Below, one piece after another: positions 33,384 through 41,291 of a stretch of DNA of 45,703 nucleotides. The DNA comes from Acetobacteraceae bacterium (lineage in GTDB: Bacteria; Pseudomonadota; Alphaproteobacteria; Acetobacterales; Acetobacteraceae), in assembly GCA_025360065.1 (NCBI GenBank), contig JANYCX010000050.1, positions 1 to 45,703 on the forward strand, in the 5' to 3' direction. The notes under the pieces are model-generated. The model had not been told where the DNA came from. It worked only from the letters and a program-made list of their open reading frames with translations, and did not search any database. Within the stretch, counting starts at the first letter, position 1; every line of letters starts with the position of its first letter. Both the position numbers and the translations under genes were made by a program.

Positions 33384-34450
33384 TGACGACACCCAAAGCG
33401 CGCGCGGCGGCGTTTTGCGCGCGCTTTGGGCTGCGGCTGCCGATTGTGATGGCGCCGATGGCCGGTGCTTGCCCAGCATCGCTCGCCGTCGCTGTCGCCA
33501 ATGCCGGCGGCATGGGTGCTTGCGGCACGTTGACGATGCAGCCCGCCGCCATCGCCGTCTGGACCGCTGAATTCCGCGCTGGCAGCAATGGCGCGTTTCA
33601 GCTCAACACCTGGATCCCCGATCCCACCCCGGTCCGCGATGGCGCGCATGAAGCCCGGTTGCGCGAATTTCTCGGCCAGTTTGGCCCCGAAGTGCCCGCA
33701 TCCGCAGGCGATGCCGCCCTGATTGATTTTGACGCCCAATGCGCCGCCATGCTGGCCGCGCGCCCAGGGGTGATTTCCTCGATCATGGGCCTCTATCCTG
33801 CGGGCTTCGTAACCGCGATGCACGCCCAAGGCATCGCCTGGTTCGCCACCGTCACCACCGTTGCCGAAGCCATTGCCGCCGAGGCCGCCGGCGCCGATGT
33901 TGTCGTCGCGCAAGGTGGTGAAGCCGGCGGCCATCGCGGGGCATTTGTCGCGGGTGACGCCGAACGTGCGGCTGTCGGGCTGTTCGCTTTGCTGCCGGCG
34001 GTGGCCGATGCGGTTAAGATCCCGGTAATCGCGACCGGCGGGGTCGCCGATGCGCGCGGCATCGCGGCAGCCCTGATGCTCGGCGCCAGCGCGGTGCAAA
34101 TCGGCACCGGATTGCTGCGCACGCCGGAGGCCAAGCTCGCGCCGGCCTGGGCGGCAGCCTTGGCCACCACCCGCCCCGAGGACACCATGATTACCCGCGC
34201 CTTCAGTGGCCGGGCCGGACGCGGCATTGCCACCGCCTACACACGCGCCGCGGCGGTCGGCCCGGCCCCGGCGCCGTACCCGGTGCAACGCGGACTGACG
34301 ACAGCGATGCGCGAGGCGGCGGCCCAGGCCGGCGATGTGCAACACATGCAGGCCTGGGCCGGACAATCCGCCGCGATGGCGCGCGCCGAACCCGCTGGCG
34401 ATCTGCTGCGCGATTTATGGGCCAAGGCCTCTGCTCTTTTGGGAGACTGA
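33383..34450 (+). CDS. Nitronate monooxygenase-like FMN oxidoreductase
   Basis: A 355-aa TIM-barrel flavoprotein of the NMO/2-nitropropane dioxygenase family. N-terminal LPIVMAPMAGACPASLAVAVANAGGMGACG is the family opening (split here by residue 40), and VVVAQGGEAGGHRG at about 172-185 carries the His of the NMO signature. IPVIATGGVADARGIAAALMLGA and VQIGTGLLRTPEA bind the FMN phosphate. Family members oxidise nitronates, but many act as FMN-dependent enoyl-reductase or quinone-reductase enzymes. Coupling to a MaoC pair suggests a role in acyl-CoA or enone metabolism. Translationally coupled to MaoC by TGATG. Confidence 0.9.
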   Translation: MTTPKARAAAFCARFGLRLPIVMAPMAGACPASLAVAVANAGGMGACGTLTMQPAAIAVWTAEFRAGSNGAFQLNTWIPDPTPVRDGAHEARLREFLGQFGPEVPASAGDAALIDFDAQCAAMLAARPGVISSIMGLYPAGFVTAMHAQGIAWFATVTTVAEAIAAEAAGADVVVAQGGEAGGHRGAFVAGDAERAAVGLFALLPAVADAVKIPVIATGGVADARGIAAALMLGASAVQIGTGLLRTPEAKLAPAWAAALATTRPEDTMITRAFSGRAGRGIATAYTRAAAVGPAPAPYPVQRGLTTAMREAAAQAGDVQHMQAWAGQSAAMARAEPAGDLLRDLWAKASALLGD

Positions 34451-34451
34451 C

Positions 34452-35741
34452 ATGACCGCTCTGCTGCCGATTGACCCTGGTGCCCATCGCGCCATCCTCG
34501 CCGCCGTCGATACGCTGCGCGCCGATAACGAGGCTATCCTCGCCCGGCTGGTGCGGCATAAATCGCTGCTTGGCCATGAACAATCCTGCCTTGCCGATAT
34601 GGAAATTCTTTATCGCGAGCTTGGCCTCGACACGCGCCGGATCGTCATCGATCCGGCGGCGCTGCACGACCATCCCGGCTGGTCTCCGCCGCTGATCCCC
34701 TATGCCGGGCGCGATCCGGTGGTGGGTCTGCACCGCCCGCGTGAGGCCAAGGGCCGCAGCCTGATGCTGCAAGGCCATATCGATGTGGTGCCGGAAGGGG
34801 CGGCCGACCTGTGGACCACGCCGCCGTTCGAACCCGATATTCGCGGTGGCCGGATGTATGGCCGGGGGGCGGCTGACATGAAGGCCGGCGTGGTGTCGGT
34901 GATGACCGCTTTGCGGGCGCTGCGGATTGCCGGGCTGCAACCGGCGGCCGAGCTTACCCTCGCTGCCGTCATCGAAGAAGAATGCACCGGCAATGGCGCG
35001 CTTGCGGTGATGCAAGCCCTGCCAGCGCCGTCTGCCTGCCTGATCCCCGAACCCGGCCCGGCATTGCTGGTCGCCGAGGTGGGCGTGGTGTGGGCCTGGA
35101 TCACGGTCACCGGCCGACCCGCCCATGTCAGCGAAATGCAGGAAGGGGTGAACGCGATCGAAGCCGCCGGGATCGTGGCTGCCGCCTTCAAGCCCTATGA
35201 AGCCGAAATGAACCGCGCCGAACGCCGGCATTTCGCCTTTGCCGGGCATAATCATCCGATCAACATCAATCTCGGCACCATCGAGGGTGGCGAGTGGAAC
35301 TCCTCGGTCCCCACCCGCGCCCGTATTGGTATGCGGGTTGGCGTGATGCCGGGCTATTCGAGCAAGCTGGTCGCCGCCGATATCCGCCGGCTGGTGAACG
35401 AGGTTGCCGCCGATCCGCGCTTGCGGGGAACCACCGTTAAGCTCGAATTTAAAGGCTTCATGGCCGATGGCTGCGTCTTTCCGGCCGATCAGCACATCAG
35501 CCGCGCCATCGACCATATCCATACCGAACTGTCGGGCACCGCGCTGCGGCCCTATGCCGGGACCGGCCTGACCGATGCCCGGCATTACGTGCTTTACCAG
35601 GGTACCGAAGCCACCTGTTACGGACCGTCGGGCGACAACATCCATGCGATCGATGAAAGTGTTGATCTGCAATCGCTCCACGATGTCACCAAAACCATTG
35701 CGCTGCTGATCGCCGGCTGGTGTGGCACGGAGCGGATTTGA
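34452..35741 (+). CDS. M20-family metallohydrolase (ArgE/DapE type)
   Basis: A 429-aa di-zinc deacylase/peptidase. Metal and catalytic residues visible: His109 and Asp111 (LQGHIDVVPEG), bridging Asp142 (GRGAADMKAG), and the Glu175-Glu177 cluster (VIEEECTGNG). A dimerisation-domain block (VTGRPAHVSEMQEGVNAIEA) follows, and the C-terminal His ligand probably lies in the DNIHAIDE segment. I start at ATG 34452, just behind GGGAGA, because the longer in-frame start lies inside the upstream gene. It follows the NMO-like gene by one base. Likely an N-acyl-amino-acid or amide hydrolase; exact substrate unknown. Confidence 0.92.
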   Translation: MTALLPIDPGAHRAILAAVDTLRADNEAILARLVRHKSLLGHEQSCLADMEILYRELGLDTRRIVIDPAALHDHPGWSPPLIPYAGRDPVVGLHRPREAKGRSLMLQGHIDVVPEGAADLWTTPPFEPDIRGGRMYGRGAADMKAGVVSVMTALRALRIAGLQPAAELTLAAVIEEECTGNGALAVMQALPAPSACLIPEPGPALLVAEVGVVWAWITVTGRPAHVSEMQEGVNAIEAAGIVAAAFKPYEAEMNRAERRHFAFAGHNHPININLGTIEGGEWNSSVPTRARIGMRVGVMPGYSSKLVAADIRRLVNEVAADPRLRGTTVKLEFKGFMADGCVFPADQHISRAIDHIHTELSGTALRPYAGTGLTDARHYVLYQGTEATCYGPSGDNIHAIDESVDLQSLHDVTKTIALLIAGWCGTERI

Positions 35742-35776
35742 CAGCCGTGCGCGGCTGGTAAAAACTGCGTCCAGGC

Positions 35777-36061
35777 ATGAGTGAAGTCATCAAGCTCCAG
35801 CGTCAAGCCGATGATACGATGTGGGCTGTCATGGCCACCATCGGACGCATCAACCGTGTGGCGGAGATCTACCCGACCCGAGTGGCGGCGTTGGCAGACC
35901 GCAGTTGGCGTGAACAACAGGTCCGCAGCTACGCCAGCTTCCTGTCCAGTTGCGAACAGCCCGCGCCGCGTTACAGCGTTGCACCGATGCGCCGGGCCGA
36001 ATTGCCGCGGGGCTGGAAGCCGCTGCCGGCATTGGGGTTTTTGCGGGGACAGTTCGTCTGA
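35777..36061 (+). CDS. Small hypothetical protein
   Basis: A 94-aa reading frame beginning MSEVIKLQRQADDTMWAVMA. It has mostly GC-ending codons, in keeping with its neighbours, and a weak CCAGG ahead of the ATG. No domain, signal peptide or membrane segment is recognised. The N-terminal half is likely helical and the C-terminal 35 residues are Pro/Arg/Leu rich. It lies 35 bp after the M20 gene on the same strand and its stop is followed directly by two REP-like hairpins. Confidence 0.55.
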   Translation: MSEVIKLQRQADDTMWAVMATIGRINRVAEIYPTRVAALADRSWREQQVRSYASFLSSCEQPAPRYSVAPMRRAELPRGWKPLPALGFLRGQFV

Positions 36062-36064
36062 CGC

Positions 36065-36115
36065 ATACCAAGCGCCCGAATGGCTGACTCTTCCAGCCAC
36101 TCGGGCGCTTGGTAT
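36065..36115. repeat. REP-like hairpin element, copy 1
   Basis: Perfect 15-bp outer arms (ataccaagcgcccga, 36065-36079; tcgggcgcttggtat, 36101-36115), one A/C mismatch, a 5-bp inner stem (tggct/agcca) and a 9-nt loop. Located 3 bp after the stop of the 94-aa gene. The long GC-rich stem without a T-run fits a dispersed palindromic repeat better than a simple terminator. Confidence 0.85.
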
Positions 36116-36155
36116 TGTGCACCGGGTTGGCCGGCGGCGGTGCGCCAAGCACAGA

Positions 36156-36210
36156 CTTATACCAAGCGCCGTTGACCCATCCTTCATGGGCCAACGGCGC
36201 TCGGGATAAG
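36156..36210. repeat. REP-like hairpin element, copy 2
   Basis: Begins with the same ataccaagcgcc head as copy 1. Stem agcgccgttg (36165-36174) / caacggcgct (36192-36201), an A/C mismatch at the same relative place, inner stem cccat/atggg and a 5-nt loop; outer bases cttat/ataag can also pair. Same architecture and orientation as copy 1, about 90 bp away, with diverged inner sequence. Confidence 0.8.
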
Positions 36211-36256
36211 GATTGACGGCGGGACGGTCTGGGTTAGGCTGAAGGCCCCACTGAGG

Positions 36257-37141
36257 ATGTCAGCCATGGACGCTGTCCCCACCCAAACCCGCCTCACCGG
36301 CGCGGAAATCATCCAATACCGCCGCGACGGCTATGTTGTGGTGCGCAACCTGCTTGGCCCGGCCAGTATCGCCGCCTGCAAGTGCGCGCTGACCGATCTT
36401 GCCACCGGTGCGCGGCCGTTGGGGCAAACCAGCCTGATGTATGAAACCGGGGTCGATGCGGCCCGCCTGGCCCCAGCGGAGCGCGAATTTGCCATTCGCA
36501 AATATATGGATTTCTGTGCCGATGCGCCAAGTTTGCAGGCCGCCGCGTTCAGCGCCCGACTGCATGATGTGCTTGACCAGTTGCTGGGCGAGGGGCGGGT
36601 GCTGTTCCAGGAGATGGCGCTGGTCAAACCGCCGCGCATTGGCAGCGCGAAACCCTGGCATCAGGACGCCGCCTATTTTCGCATCAAAGACCCTGGCTTA
36701 GTGGTCGGCGTGTGGATTTCGCTCGATGAGGCACTGCGCGCCAATGGCTGCATGGAGGTCATCCCCGGCAGCCACCTCAATGGCGGGGTGGCGCATGTCC
36801 ATGAGAACGACTTCAATCTGTGCCAGATTACCCCCGACAAGATCGATCTGGCAAAACGCCTGCCGATTGAAATGCAGCCGGGCGACGCGCTGATTTTCCA
36901 CGGCATGATCCAGCATTACACCGCGCCGAATAATTCCAACCTGCGGCGCCGCGCGATCCAGTTCCATTACCACCAGCTTGGTGCGGTGTGGGGCACGGTG
37001 GAGGATCACCAGAAATTCTTCCATGACGCGCACGGCAATTATGCTGGCTGCACGGTGGCGCATGCCGATTTGCCGGGCGGCAATTACGCCTATCGTGAAG
37101 GGCTGCCGCGCGAGATTGTGACGACCGACACCAGCGCCTAA
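36257..37141 (+). CDS. Phytanoyl-CoA dioxygenase family (PhyH) oxygenase
   Basis: A 294-aa non-heme Fe(II)/2-oxoglutarate oxygenase. The iron facial triad is visible as His135-x-Asp137 (PWHQDAAYF) and distal His220 (HGMIQHYTAPN). An Arg in the following NSNLRRRAIQFHYH stretch is suited to bind 2-oxoglutarate. The conserved NGCMEVIPGSH core is at about 163-173. Family members hydroxylate acyl-CoAs, ectoine, mitomycin-type metabolites and others, so the substrate is open. The GAGG before the start could serve either the ATG at 36257 or the one at 36266. The gene sits alone, preceded by REP-like hairpins, and overlaps the convergent ureidoglycolate-lyase-like gene by 4 bp stop-to-stop. Confidence 0.9.
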   Translation: MSAMDAVPTQTRLTGAEIIQYRRDGYVVVRNLLGPASIAACKCALTDLATGARPLGQTSLMYETGVDAARLAPAEREFAIRKYMDFCADAPSLQAAAFSARLHDVLDQLLGEGRVLFQEMALVKPPRIGSAKPWHQDAAYFRIKDPGLVVGVWISLDEALRANGCMEVIPGSHLNGGVAHVHENDFNLCQITPDKIDLAKRLPIEMQPGDALIFHGMIQHYTAPNNSNLRRRAIQFHYHQLGAVWGTVEDHQKFFHDAHGNYAGCTVAHADLPGGNYAYREGLPREIVTTDTSA

Positions 37142-37605
37142 CGTTGTATGTCCACTGGCGACACCGGGCGAAACTCGGTGTCGTCGGCGCTGCCGTCCTC
37201 GTGCACCAGCATCGCCATCGCCCCCGCGACACCGAGCGTGGTCATGCCGGTATGCCAAACCCCGACATGGTAGCTGAAGCCGACATCGCCTGGCACCAGA
37301 AACGCGCGCGCCGCGTCCAGGTCAGGGCCGTCATCCCCGCCGGGTGCGACCAGCAGCACTGCCTTCACGCCACAAAGCGGGATGAACGCCTGGGTGGAAA
37401 ACCGGTGCCGCTCCATCACTTCAATGCGTAACGGAAGGTCTGTCACCGGCGGGTGCACCATGGCGAGATTGGCGCTGGCATGGGTGCGCGAATTCTCCAC
37501 CGGGGCGATGAAATTGACCCGCGCCACACCGGGTGGAATGCTGACCAGCACGCCGAACGGCGCAAAGGCTTCGGCCGAGATCGGCGCGAGCCGAACCTGC
37601 CTCAT
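37138..37605 (-). CDS. Ureidoglycolate lyase-like protein (AllA family)
   Basis: A 155-aa cupin-like-fold protein matching ureidoglycolate lyase, which splits ureidoglycolate to glyoxylate and urea. Segments: PISAEAFAPFGVL at the start, MERHRFSTQAFIPLCG in the middle (the family block in which the conserved substrate-side residues lie), and WHTGMTTLG with the conserved His. True start is the ATG at 37605, overlapping the stop of the dihydropyrimidinase gene (ATGA), and not the long upstream extension at 38004. Coupling to a dihydropyrimidinase-type cyclic amidase suggests catabolism of a hydantoin, purine or related ureide. A non-AllA function is possible because the family is broad. Confidence 0.85.
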   Translation of the reverse strand: MRQVRLAPISAEAFAPFGVLVSIPPGVARVNFIAPVENSRTHASANLAMVHPPVTDLPLRIEVMERHRFSTQAFIPLCGVKAVLLVAPGGDDGPDLDAARAFLVPGDVGFSYHVGVWHTGMTTLGVAGAMAMLVHEDGSADDTEFRPVSPVDIQR

Positions 37606-39026
37606 ACGCCCCTCGGCACCGCATAGGGCGAGCGCGCGCGCTTGAGGAACTGCCCGTATCCTGCCGGTGCGGTCACTCTGCCATCTTCGGCGACGACCTG
37701 GCCGCGCAGGATCGTCATCACCGGCCAGCCGGTCACGGCCATGCCTTCGTACGGCGTGTAGTCGGACCCGCCATGCATGATGTCCTGGCGGATCACCTCG
37801 TGCCGGTTGGGGTCCCACAGCACCATATCGGCGTCGAAACCCACCCCGATCGAGCCTTTCCGCGGGTACATCCCATACATTTTGGCGTGGTTGGTGCTGG
37901 TCAGTGCGACAAATTCGTTGACCGTGATCCGCCCCTCGACCACGCCCTTGGAATAAAGGATCGGCAGCCGCGTCTCGACTCCGGGAATGCCGTTCGGCAC
38001 CCATTTGAAGGATGTCCGCGCCTGCGGGCTGAGCTTGCCTCCTGTGCCTTCATAGATGAACGGGCAATGGTCGGACGAAAAAGTCTGGAACACGCCCGAC
38101 CTGATGCCCTCCCAGATCGCCTCCCACGACGCTGCATCGCGCGGCGGCGGCGAGCAAACATATTTGGCCCCGGTTTCATCCATGTTGAGGCCCTTGAGAT
38201 CATCGGCGGTGAGCGCGATGTATTGCGGGCAGGTCTCGCCATAGACTTTGAGGCCGCGTTGTTGCGCCCAGCGCACCTGTTCCATCGCCTCGCGGCCGGA
38301 GATATGCACAATCATGATCGGCACATCGATCAGCTCGCCATGGCTGATGGCGCGATGGGTGGCCTCGCGCTCCACGACTTCCGGGCGCGAAACGGCGTGG
38401 TAATACGGGTGGGTCTTGCCTTGGCGTTCAAGCCGTTCGGTCATGAACTTGATGCTGTCGTACCCTTCTGCGTGCACCATCACCAGCGCGCCGGTGGTGC
38501 GCGCGCAGTCGAACACTTCGAGCAATTGGCGGTCGTTCAGCACCATGTCGTCATAGGTCATGAAGACCTTGAAGGAGGTGTAGCCATCCTCGATCAAGGC
38601 CGGCAGTTCCTGGCCGAGCACGGATGGCGATGGGTCGGTGATAATCAGGTGGAAGCCGTAATCGCACAGGGCTTTGCCGTCGGCTTCTGCGTGGTATTTG
38701 GTGACGACTTCGCGCAACGATGCCCCGCGCGGCTGCAAGGCGAACGGCAGCAAGGTGGTGTTGCCGCCAGCCAATGCCGACCGCGTGCCCGATATGAAAT
38801 CATCGGCCATCCGCGCCGCGCCTTCCGGGTTTTGCGAGATATGGACATGGCTGTCGATGCCGCCTGGCATCACCAGCAGGCCCGATGCGTCGATGGTCTT
38901 GGTGGCACCGGTCAGCCGATCCGCCACCGCGACGATTTTGCCGCCGCGCACCCCGACATCGGCGCGGACGGTGTCAGACGCCGTCACCACCGTGCCGCCG
39001 GCGATTACCAGATCATAGTCAGCCAT
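37602..39026 (-). CDS. Dihydropyrimidinase / D-hydantoinase
   Basis: A 474-aa cyclic amidohydrolase that opens dihydropyrimidine or hydantoin rings. The binuclear metal site is complete: His60-x-His62 (GGIDSHVHIS), the carboxylated Lys153 (YTSFKVFMTYDD), His185 (MVHAEGYD), His241 (IVHISGREA) and Asp319 (SSDHCPF). I start at ATG 39026 because AAGGA lies 7 bases upstream; ATG 39050 is an alternative, adding eight residues. Its stop overlaps the AllA-like gene. Neither a dihydropyrimidine dehydrogenase nor a beta-ureidopropionase is present in the window, so a complete reductive pyrimidine pathway is not shown here. Confidence 0.94.
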   Translation of the reverse strand: MADYDLVIAGGTVVTASDTVRADVGVRGGKIVAVADRLTGATKTIDASGLLVMPGGIDSHVHISQNPEGAARMADDFISGTRSALAGGNTTLLPFALQPRGASLREVVTKYHAEADGKALCDYGFHLIITDPSPSVLGQELPALIEDGYTSFKVFMTYDDMVLNDRQLLEVFDCARTTGALVMVHAEGYDSIKFMTERLERQGKTHPYYHAVSRPEVVEREATHRAISHGELIDVPIMIVHISGREAMEQVRWAQQRGLKVYGETCPQYIALTADDLKGLNMDETGAKYVCSPPPRDAASWEAIWEGIRSGVFQTFSSDHCPFIYEGTGGKLSPQARTSFKWVPNGIPGVETRLPILYSKGVVEGRITVNEFVALTSTNHAKMYGMYPRKGSIGVGFDADMVLWDPNRHEVIRQDIMHGGSDYTPYEGMAVTGWPVMTILRGQVVAEDGRVTAPAGYGQFLKRARSPYAVPRGV

Positions 39027-39110
39027 ATCAATGTCCTTCAGTTCGGTCATACTCTCGGGTTTTAGGTAAAACGGGCCGCGTTGGCAGACCTTCCGGACCG
39101 ACACGCAGGT

Positions 39111-40403
39111 TCATAGCCGAATCCGGCCGACCCCACCGGTGATTTCCATTCGCGTGCCATATTTTGCGGACAGATCAGCGAGATGCGGCAGGATCAGCGC
39201 ATCGTCGCTCAGCATCGGCAAGCCGCGCTGCGGGCGGGCAGCGCCAAAGCCAAGCGCGATCGGATGCAAGGTGATGTCGTTGACCCGATCGCCATCATCG
39301 ACCCAACGTGCAATCACCGCTTTCCACGCCCAGGGATTGGCGGCGAAGCCGCGCCGGTTGGTGTCCGATCGTGCATCAATCGCGTCGGCCACGTTGGCGG
39401 TGAGCGGGAGTTTGAATTTGTCGTAGAATTCCTGCGGCAGCACCGGGACGGTTTCGTTCTGAAAGATGAAATTGCCCAGGCTGTAGAAAATCGGCCGGCC
39501 ACGATAGACCTCGATGCCGCGCAGCACGTGCGGGCCGTGGCCGATCACGGCATGGGCGCCGGCATCGATGCAGGCGCGGCTGAACACTTCAACGAACGCG
39601 GCGGCGACGGCCTTGTCTTCGCCGCGCTGTTCATGCGCGTGCAAGCTGACCACGACGCGATCAGCCTGACGCCGCGCCTCGCTGATCGCCGCGACCACGC
39701 GGGCGACATCATCCGGGCGGGCGGTGGTGATGACCCCGCCGGCCGGACCTTCGCGGAAGCGCAGATCGCCGAACTGCACCACGCCAGGTGGCGGCGGGGC
39801 GTCGAAGCCATCCTTGACCATCATCTGGTTGCGGCTATTGACCATGCTGGCGGCGGCGAGGGCGGCAAGCGCTGCAAGATCGTCGCGCGGTAGGGTGCGG
39901 ATGGTGCTGAAGCGCAGTGGGTTGATGCCCGGCCGGCCGGCGATATCGACCCGCTGTTCCCCGGCGACCGCAGTTTCGTGCAGGGTGGAGCAGACAGAAA
40001 TCAGTGCCACCCGTCCAGTGCGGGTTTCCAGATAGCGCGGCGCGGCGGCCTCGGACAGGTTCGCCCCCGCGCCGGCAACCACTGCGTCATGGCGTTCAAA
40101 TGCCGCCGAGGTCGCCATCAGCCCGGCATGGAGGAAATCCAGCGCGTGGTTGGTGGCCAAGGCAAACAAATTGAAACCCAGCCGTTGCAGATCGGGGATC
40201 ACTGCATCCGGCGCCGATGCCCAGGTGCCGCCGCTGATCGCGTTGGCGACCGCGCCGGGGCCGGGGGTCAGGGTTTCGAAATTGGTGAAGCGCGCATCGC
40301 AGCCGGCGAGCAGGGTGCGGATCGCGGCAAGGGTTGTGGTGTCGGGCAGCCGGCGGGTGATGAAACTGTCACCGGTGGCGGCGAAACTGATTGGCGCGGG
40401 CAT
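39111..40403 (-). CDS. CapA family protein (metallophosphatase fold)
   Basis: A 430-aa protein of the PgsA/CapA family. Motifs: AATGDSFITRRL (metal Asp12) at the start, FTNFETLTPG near residue 40, ATNHALDFLHAGL, VVSLHAHEQ, then AVIGHGPHVLRGIEVYRGRPIFYSLG close to the C-terminal third. CapA proteins occur in poly-gamma-glutamate export, but many orphan copies are uncharacterised calcineurin-like hydrolases and this one has no signal peptide or capBC partners. It sits upstream of the dihydropyrimidinase gene on the same strand, with an 84-bp gap from its stop to that gene's start, so they may be co-transcribed. Confidence 0.88.
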   Translation of the reverse strand: MPAPISFAATGDSFITRRLPDTTTLAAIRTLLAGCDARFTNFETLTPGPGAVANAISGGTWASAPDAVIPDLQRLGFNLFALATNHALDFLHAGLMATSAAFERHDAVVAGAGANLSEAAAPRYLETRTGRVALISVCSTLHETAVAGEQRVDIAGRPGINPLRFSTIRTLPRDDLAALAALAAASMVNSRNQMMVKDGFDAPPPPGVVQFGDLRFREGPAGGVITTARPDDVARVVAAISEARRQADRVVVSLHAHEQRGEDKAVAAAFVEVFSRACIDAGAHAVIGHGPHVLRGIEVYRGRPIFYSLGNFIFQNETVPVLPQEFYDKFKLPLTANVADAIDARSDTNRRGFAANPWAWKAVIARWVDDGDRVNDITLHPIALGFGAARPQRGLPMLSDDALILPHLADLSAKYGTRMEITGGVGRIRL

Positions 40404-40436
40404 GGCGGGCTCCTGGCGTGCCGCGCCAGTGTGCGG

Positions 40437-40673
40437 TCAGGCGTGCTGAAGGTCCAGCCGCCGTTCGATCCGCTCGAGCCGGGATTCGAGATGGTCAATC
40501 CGCAGATTGGTGTTGGCGTAGTGGCTCATCTCGGTCGCCGCGAGGTTGCCGACCTGGATTTCGAGCGCGGTGACGCGACGCTTGAGGTCGCCTAATGATT
40601 CAATCACCTGATCCATCTTACCATCAAGCCGGCGCAGATAGACAAGCGTCAGGTTTTCCGGTTGATCGCTCAT
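40437..40673 (-). CDS. Small coiled-coil protein
   Basis: A 78-aa acidic/basic heptad-rich protein. Leu/Ile/Val repeat at heptad spacing from about residue 10 to 75 (LRRLDGKMDQVIESLGDL, LRIDHLESRLERIERRLDL), predicting one long coiled coil. No membrane segment. Similar short proteins starting with MSDQPENLTLVYLRRLD-type sequence are common hypothetical genes in alphaproteobacteria; function unknown. It lies 33 bp upstream of the CapA-like gene on the same strand and diverges from the cupin gene. Confidence 0.85.
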   Translation of the reverse strand: MSDQPENLTLVYLRRLDGKMDQVIESLGDLKRRVTALEIQVGNLAATEMSHYANTNLRIDHLESRLERIERRLDLQHA

Positions 40674-40763
40674 CGCACTATCACCTTCACTTTCCGTGAC
40701 ACCCTACACCAGCCGCTCCTTACTTGCTATAAAACTCCAACGCCCATCGGAGAGACCCAGATT

Positions 40764-41273
40764 ATGCCCCATGACGGTCACGACCACCCGCACGATCATT
40801 CCACGCCTGCCGTCGATTGGAAGCATAACGGCGTTCGCGTCATTCCGGGCGACCAGCTTGATACCAACACCGCCCAAACCCCGGGCATGAACCGGGCGGC
40901 GGCGATTAATTTTGCCCGTGTCGGGGCGCAGAAAATCTGGGCTGGCACGGTGCATATTCATGCCAACGCCAAGACTGGCGTGCATCATCATGGTGCGCTG
41001 GAAAGCGTGATTTACGTGATCAAAGGCCGCGCCCGGATGCGGTGGGGCGACAAGCTCGAATTCGTCGCCGAAGCTAAAGCCGGCGACTTCATTTTCGTGC
41101 CACCCTATGTGCCGCATCAGGAAATCAATGCGTCGCCCGACGAAACACTGGAATGCGTGCTGGTGCGGAGCGATAACGAAGCGGTGGTGGTGAATTTGGA
41201 TATCGAGCCGGTGGAAAAGCCCGAAAACGTGCTGTGGATCGACCCGATCCACAAAGCTCCCCCGCCGCTTTAG
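40764..41273 (+). CDS. Cupin-domain protein
   Basis: A 169-aa single-cupin protein. A His-rich N-terminus (MPHDGHDHPHDHSTP) may bind metal. Cupin motif 1 is TGVHHHGALESVIYVIKG with ligands His74, His76 and Glu80; motif 2 is DFIFVPPYVPHQEIN with His118. The metal site is therefore complete. Function could be a dioxygenase, an isomerase or a small-molecule sensor. The ATG at 40764 has GGAGA upstream and replaces a longer in-frame start that would overlap the divergent coiled-coil gene. The MFS transporter gene begins 18 bp downstream, so the two may form an operon. Confidence 0.9.
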   Translation: MPHDGHDHPHDHSTPAVDWKHNGVRVIPGDQLDTNTAQTPGMNRAAAINFARVGAQKIWAGTVHIHANAKTGVHHHGALESVIYVIKGRARMRWGDKLEFVAEAKAGDFIFVPPYVPHQEINASPDETLECVLVRSDNEAVVVNLDIEPVEKPENVLWIDPIHKAPPPL

Positions 41274-41291
41274 CCGGGGACGAGCCTTCAG

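Noticed and set aside
34203-35681. 492-codon minus-strand frame opposite the M20 hydrolase
   Set aside because: Shadow frame; the metal-site motifs of the plus-strand M20 enzyme are intact.
36065-36210. The two hairpins considered as plain rho-independent terminators
   Set aside because: Neither arm is followed by a T-run, and the shared head sequence and mismatch position point to a repeat family instead.
37773-39065. 430-codon plus-strand frame opposite the dihydropyrimidinase
   Set aside because: Shadow frame; the amidohydrolase ligands on the minus strand leave no doubt about the coding strand.
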